Notes under the pieces: model-generated
Database searches by the model: none
Told to the model about the DNA's origin: nothing
What the model saw: the letters and a program-made list of their open reading frames with translations, nothing else
Position numbers and translations under genes: made by a program
Shown here: one piece after another, positions 31,795-34,765 of the stretch
How the letters are laid out: each line of letters begins with the position of its first letter
Numbering within the stretch: the stretch's first letter is position 1
From: Planctomycetes bacterium RIFCSPLOWO2_12_FULL_40_19
GTDB taxonomy: Bacteria > Planctomycetota > Brocadiia > Brocadiales > Scalinduaceae
Reading direction: 5' to 3'
Length of the DNA stretch: 34,765 nt
NCBI GenBank assembly: GCA_001828595.1
Contig: MHZA01000030.1
Location: forward strand, 1 to 34,765

Positions 31795-33834
31795 TCACTC
31801 GGCCATATTTCTATATTTACTCAAAGCAAGAAGTGGAAAGTAGCTTCTGTACATATGGTACCTGAGATAAAAGACCTTTGGAAATCCTGTACCTGTGAAT
31901 TCATCCTCATCCCATGTCCCATCTTCCTTTTGAGTTCTTATTAAATATTCTATGCCGTTTCTTACAGAATCAGAGTCTCTTTCTTCCGTACACAAAAGCC
32001 CTAATACCGCCCACGACGTTTGAGAGGGCGTACTCTTCCCCTTAGCGCTTAGAGTTGTATCCCAATATGACTTGCATGTTTCTCCCCAACCACCATCTTC
32101 ATTCTGAAAGTCTTTTAACCACGATACCGCTTTCCTTATGTATTCTTTAGCCATATCTTCTTTAATTGAGTGCAAGCCAGTCAATACAGACCATGTCCCA
32201 TAAACGTAATTAGTGCCCCAGCGCCCAAACCACGAGCCGTTCTTCTCCTGCTCTTTCTTCAGAAATTCAATTGCTCTCTTTGCAGGAGGAAAGCCTGAGT
32301 CATATCCCAGTCTGCCCATTAAATCCAAAACACGCGCCGCAAGGTCACTCGTACTAGGGTCTAGAAGTGCATTCCAATCAGCAAAAGGAATATTGTTTAG
32401 AATTGTCTTATTATTGTTTTTGTCAAAAGAACCCCACCCTCCATCATCACACTGCATCCCTATAAGCCATTGGAACCCCCTGAGGATTGCCTGCCGTTTC
32501 CGCTGGTTATCAGGCAAATCTAAAAGCAGTAAGGACATCATTACTACCGAGGCATCGTCATTATCCGGATAGAACTCGTTTGCGTGCTGAAAATACCACC
32601 CGCTTGGTTCTTTGACAGGGTTTTTCATACTCCAGTCTCCAAAGCTTTTTACCTCTTTTTCCAGCATCCATTCCCCTGCCTTAACCAATGCCGGATGGTT
32701 ATTAGGCAAACCGGATTTTAAAAGCGCCATAATCGCCCATGGCGTGTCCCACACAGGAGACACACAGGGCTGCAGGAACATGGTATCTTCATCATGCACC
32801 GCTAATGCCTCTATATCTTCTAGCGCCTTTTCCACGGCGGGGTTTCCATCTTTATATCCAAGGCATTTCATCGCCATTAATGAATTAACCATGGAAGGCC
32901 AAATTGCGCCCAAACCTCCTGACTTTTCAAGACGTTCCAACATCCATTTTTCCGCCTTTTCAATGGCTATTTTTCTTAAAGATGAAATAGGCTGATTCTC
33001 GTAACGCCTCAGGATTGTATCGAAATTTATAAAAATATTTTTAATTGTTAACTTATTCTGGTCCATCTCCAGCCGATAACTGACTCTTTCCTTGGGTATC
33101 ACATATAATTCATCCAATGCCGCTTTGTCACCAACCTGTAATTTGGGCCTGTTAGCCAAAATTATACCTAAAGGAACTACAATACACCTGGACCAATATG
33201 ACATCTCGTAAATATTAAAATAAAAGAAATTAGGCAGGAGGATTATTTCTACAGGCAATGCCGGTATGCCCCTCCAGTCAAACTGGCCGAAAATAGCAAG
33301 GTATATTTTTGTGAATGTATTACACTTCATTATCCCGCCCAATTTAAGAATACACGCTCTTGCCTTTCGCATTACAGGCTCTTCTTCTGAATGACCTGCT
33401 AATTTAAGAGCAAAATAGCACTTAACCGAAATACTAACATCACTATCTCCTTCATGATAAATACTCCAGCCGCCGTCTTTTCCCTGTTTTTTTATAATAT
33501 ACCTGCTCGCCTTTTCCTGCTTCTTTGCGACAATCCGTTTCAGAAAATGCATTAGCATTAAGTACTCCGCAGTTAACGCAACATCACCCTCCAATACTCC
33601 GGCCCAAAATCCATAATTCCTATCCTGCTCACCAAGCAGATGCGACTGTGATTTCCTAATAGCCGTATTCAGTCTGCTGTCGGGCGACGTTTCTCCGGTA
33701 ATTCCCCGGTGAAGGATTTCGAAGTTAAGTTGATCTGAAGTGATTTTAGGCAGGTAGTACCCGTTCTTATCTTTAATAAGCTTGTGGCTGATTCTATCTA
33801 CTGTGTCTATAAAATCTATCAGAAGTTTAGCCAT
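31795..33834 (-). CDS. shc: squalene-hopene cyclase
   Basis: A 679-residue triterpene cyclase folding squalene to hopene, on the membrane surface. The catalytic DxDD motif is DNDD at 424-427 (EFYPDNDDASVVMM). Most cyclases have DVDDTA, so N replaces V and A-S replaces T-A. QW-type repeats are visible, e.g. QGKDGGWSIY (117-126), QCDDGGWGSF (461-470), NGSWFGRWG (532-540), QNEDGGWGE (577-585) and QKEDGTW (635-641). STPSQTSWAVLGLL (601-614) is also conserved. Length is normal. It works upstream of HpnH and the HpnG-like protein, although the genes are not in one operon. The OGG1-type gene is divergent from it, 124 nt away. Confidence 0.95.
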   Translation of the reverse strand: MAKLLIDFIDTVDRISHKLIKDKNGYYLPKITSDQLNFEILHRGITGETSPDSRLNTAIRKSQSHLLGEQDRNYGFWAGVLEGDVALTAEYLMLMHFLKRIVAKKQEKASRYIIKKQGKDGGWSIYHEGDSDVSISVKCYFALKLAGHSEEEPVMRKARACILKLGGIMKCNTFTKIYLAIFGQFDWRGIPALPVEIILLPNFFYFNIYEMSYWSRCIVVPLGIILANRPKLQVGDKAALDELYVIPKERVSYRLEMDQNKLTIKNIFINFDTILRRYENQPISSLRKIAIEKAEKWMLERLEKSGGLGAIWPSMVNSLMAMKCLGYKDGNPAVEKALEDIEALAVHDEDTMFLQPCVSPVWDTPWAIMALLKSGLPNNHPALVKAGEWMLEKEVKSFGDWSMKNPVKEPSGWYFQHANEFYPDNDDASVVMMSLLLLDLPDNQRKRQAILRGFQWLIGMQCDDGGWGSFDKNNNKTILNNIPFADWNALLDPSTSDLAARVLDLMGRLGYDSGFPPAKRAIEFLKKEQEKNGSWFGRWGTNYVYGTWSVLTGLHSIKEDMAKEYIRKAVSWLKDFQNEDGGWGETCKSYWDTTLSAKGKSTPSQTSWAVLGLLCTEERDSDSVRNGIEYLIRTQKEDGTWDEDEFTGTGFPKVFYLRYHMYRSYFPLLALSKYRNMAE

Positions 33835-33958
33835 ATCATATACTTATAATAGTTGCAATATTAAACAAAATTTATCTGAAATTAATGTACTCTTATATAT
33901 TAAATTATTGTATCTTTTACAAGTATAAATTTTAGTTTATATGTGCTAATAAAGTAAT

Positions 33959-34765
33959 ATGGCCAAAATAAAGGTAAAAGACTTCAATTTAGAGCATACA
34001 CTGGAATGCGGACAAATATTCAGAATAAACAGGGTCGGCGACTGGTACTATGTTAATGCACAAGATAAATATTTTAAAATTAACCAGATCGGAAACGAGA
34101 TAGAATTCCATGGCGTTGACAAAGAATTCGTCATACATTTCTTCTCCTTAAATGAAACCCTCCATAAAATACTCAAGGAAATAAACAAGGATAAATACAT
34201 AGAAGAAGCAATAGACAAATACCGGGGCTTAAGACTCATCAAACAGGATCCCTGGGAATGTTTAATATCCTTTATCTGTTCCTCCGCATCAAACATCCCA
34301 AGTATAAAATCAAAGTTAAATGCGCTCTCAAGGAGTTTTGGTAAAAAACTTATGCTGGATGAAGTTCGTAATTTTGCGTTTCCCCTGCCAGGCAAAATTA
34401 ATGATTATACGAAAATTGTAGCTGCAAAGACTGGTTTTCGCGCAAAATACATCCTTGATGCAAACAATACTATAGACATTAAGCAACTGAATTCGCTAAG
34501 AACGCAACCATACAACCTTGCAAAGAACGAATTAAAGAAGATGAATGGAGTTGGTGACAAGGTAGCTGACTGCATTCTGCTTTTCTCCCTTGGCTTCTAT
34601 CAGGCATTTCCGGTGGACACATGGATAAAGAAAACAATGCAGTTGTTATACTTCGACAATAATAATGTTCCTAACGACAGGATCAGGGAATTTGGAACAA
34701 ATTATTTTGGCGCCTATGCCGGTTATGCACAACAGTATTTATTCATGTACTCAAGAAATGACCTG
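33959..34765 (+). CDS. OGG1-type 8-oxoguanine DNA glycosylase/lyase, partial
   Basis: The window shows the first 269 residues and ends in frame with no stop. It has an N-terminal OGG domain (HTLECGQIFRINRVGDWYYV), then the helix-hairpin-helix GPD domain: PWECLISFICSSASN, LKKMNGVGDKVADC with catalytic Lys K201, and PVDTWIKK with catalytic Asp D220. These match the OGG1 family, which removes 8-oxoguanine from DNA and nicks the backbone. It differs from MutY/Nth in lacking, in the visible part, a Cys-rich iron-sulfur loop. No clear Shine-Dalgarno precedes the ATG. It is divergent from squalene-hopene cyclase. Confidence 0.9.
   Translation, partial: MAKIKVKDFNLEHTLECGQIFRINRVGDWYYVNAQDKYFKINQIGNEIEFHGVDKEFVIHFFSLNETLHKILKEINKDKYIEEAIDKYRGLRLIKQDPWECLISFICSSASNIPSIKSKLNALSRSFGKKLMLDEVRNFAFPLPGKINDYTKIVAAKTGFRAKYILDANNTIDIKQLNSLRTQPYNLAKNELKKMNGVGDKVADCILLFSLGFYQAFPVDTWIKKTMQLLYFDNNNVPNDRIREFGTNYFGAYAGYAQQYLFMYSRNDL

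Noticed and set aside
1-34765. CRISPR array or cas genes
   Set aside because: No regularly spaced direct repeats and no Cas-like protein were seen.

Overview
The window looks like a chromosomal segment of an AT-rich (by eye, about 40% G+C) Gram-negative bacterium. Three features fit a planctomycete of the anammox order Brocadiales: an ammonium transporter fused to a histidine kinase, a hopanoid set (squalene-hopene cyclase, HpnH, HpnG-like) and a secreted di-heme c-type cytochrome peroxidase. This assignment is an inference. No rRNA or hydrazine-metabolism gene is present to confirm it.

Layout. 1-1419 is accessory DNA: a truncated secreted TPR gene, a TumE-family toxin with its small partner, and degenerate non-coding sequence. 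1420-5692 (minus strand) holds an M48 membrane protease, a PfkB sugar kinase overlapping bioB, and an unrecognised TIM-barrel-like protein. After a 1-kb gene-free leader, 6693-9552 (plus) carries a stand-alone 5'-3' exonuclease where polA might be expected, then coaE and rho. These converge on mnmG and rny (minus) with only 4 nt between the rho and mnmG stops.

13718-18456 is the most unusual part. An intact Amt-histidine-kinase fusion and its response regulator (15943-18456) are preceded by a decayed second copy. That copy has lost nearly the whole transporter-kinase gene: about 41 nt of its start and 29 nt of its end remain. Its response regulator is cut short by a palindromic repeat, and homology to the intact paralogue resumes beyond the repeat. 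A perfect inverted second copy of the repeat lies 327 nt away, and the two enclose a small ferritin-like gene.

18508-24675 mixes a GH15-like protein with an extra Cys cluster, a DUF2180 zinc-ribbon protein, small membrane proteins, a CPBP protease, a half-size GDT1/UPF0016 transporter, trpD, a PflX-type radical SAM protein and a lipoprotein. 24686-28510 holds mtnA, purE, a MITE-like element, an HpnG-like nucleoside phosphorylase and, divergently, hpnH. Then come a DUF4160/DUF2442 pair, a 2-hydroxyacid dehydrogenase, a di-heme peroxidase behind a near-consensus promoter, squalene-hopene cyclase, and an OGG1-type DNA glycosylase running off the end.

How the genes connect. SHC, HpnH and HpnG would form hopene, adenosylhopane and ribosylhopane in order. 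Amt-HK plus its response regulator would sense external ammonium. Several start codons were set from Shine-Dalgarno placement rather than from the longest frame (rho, mtnA, purE, the lipoprotein, the dehydrogenase, the 85-aa membrane protein).
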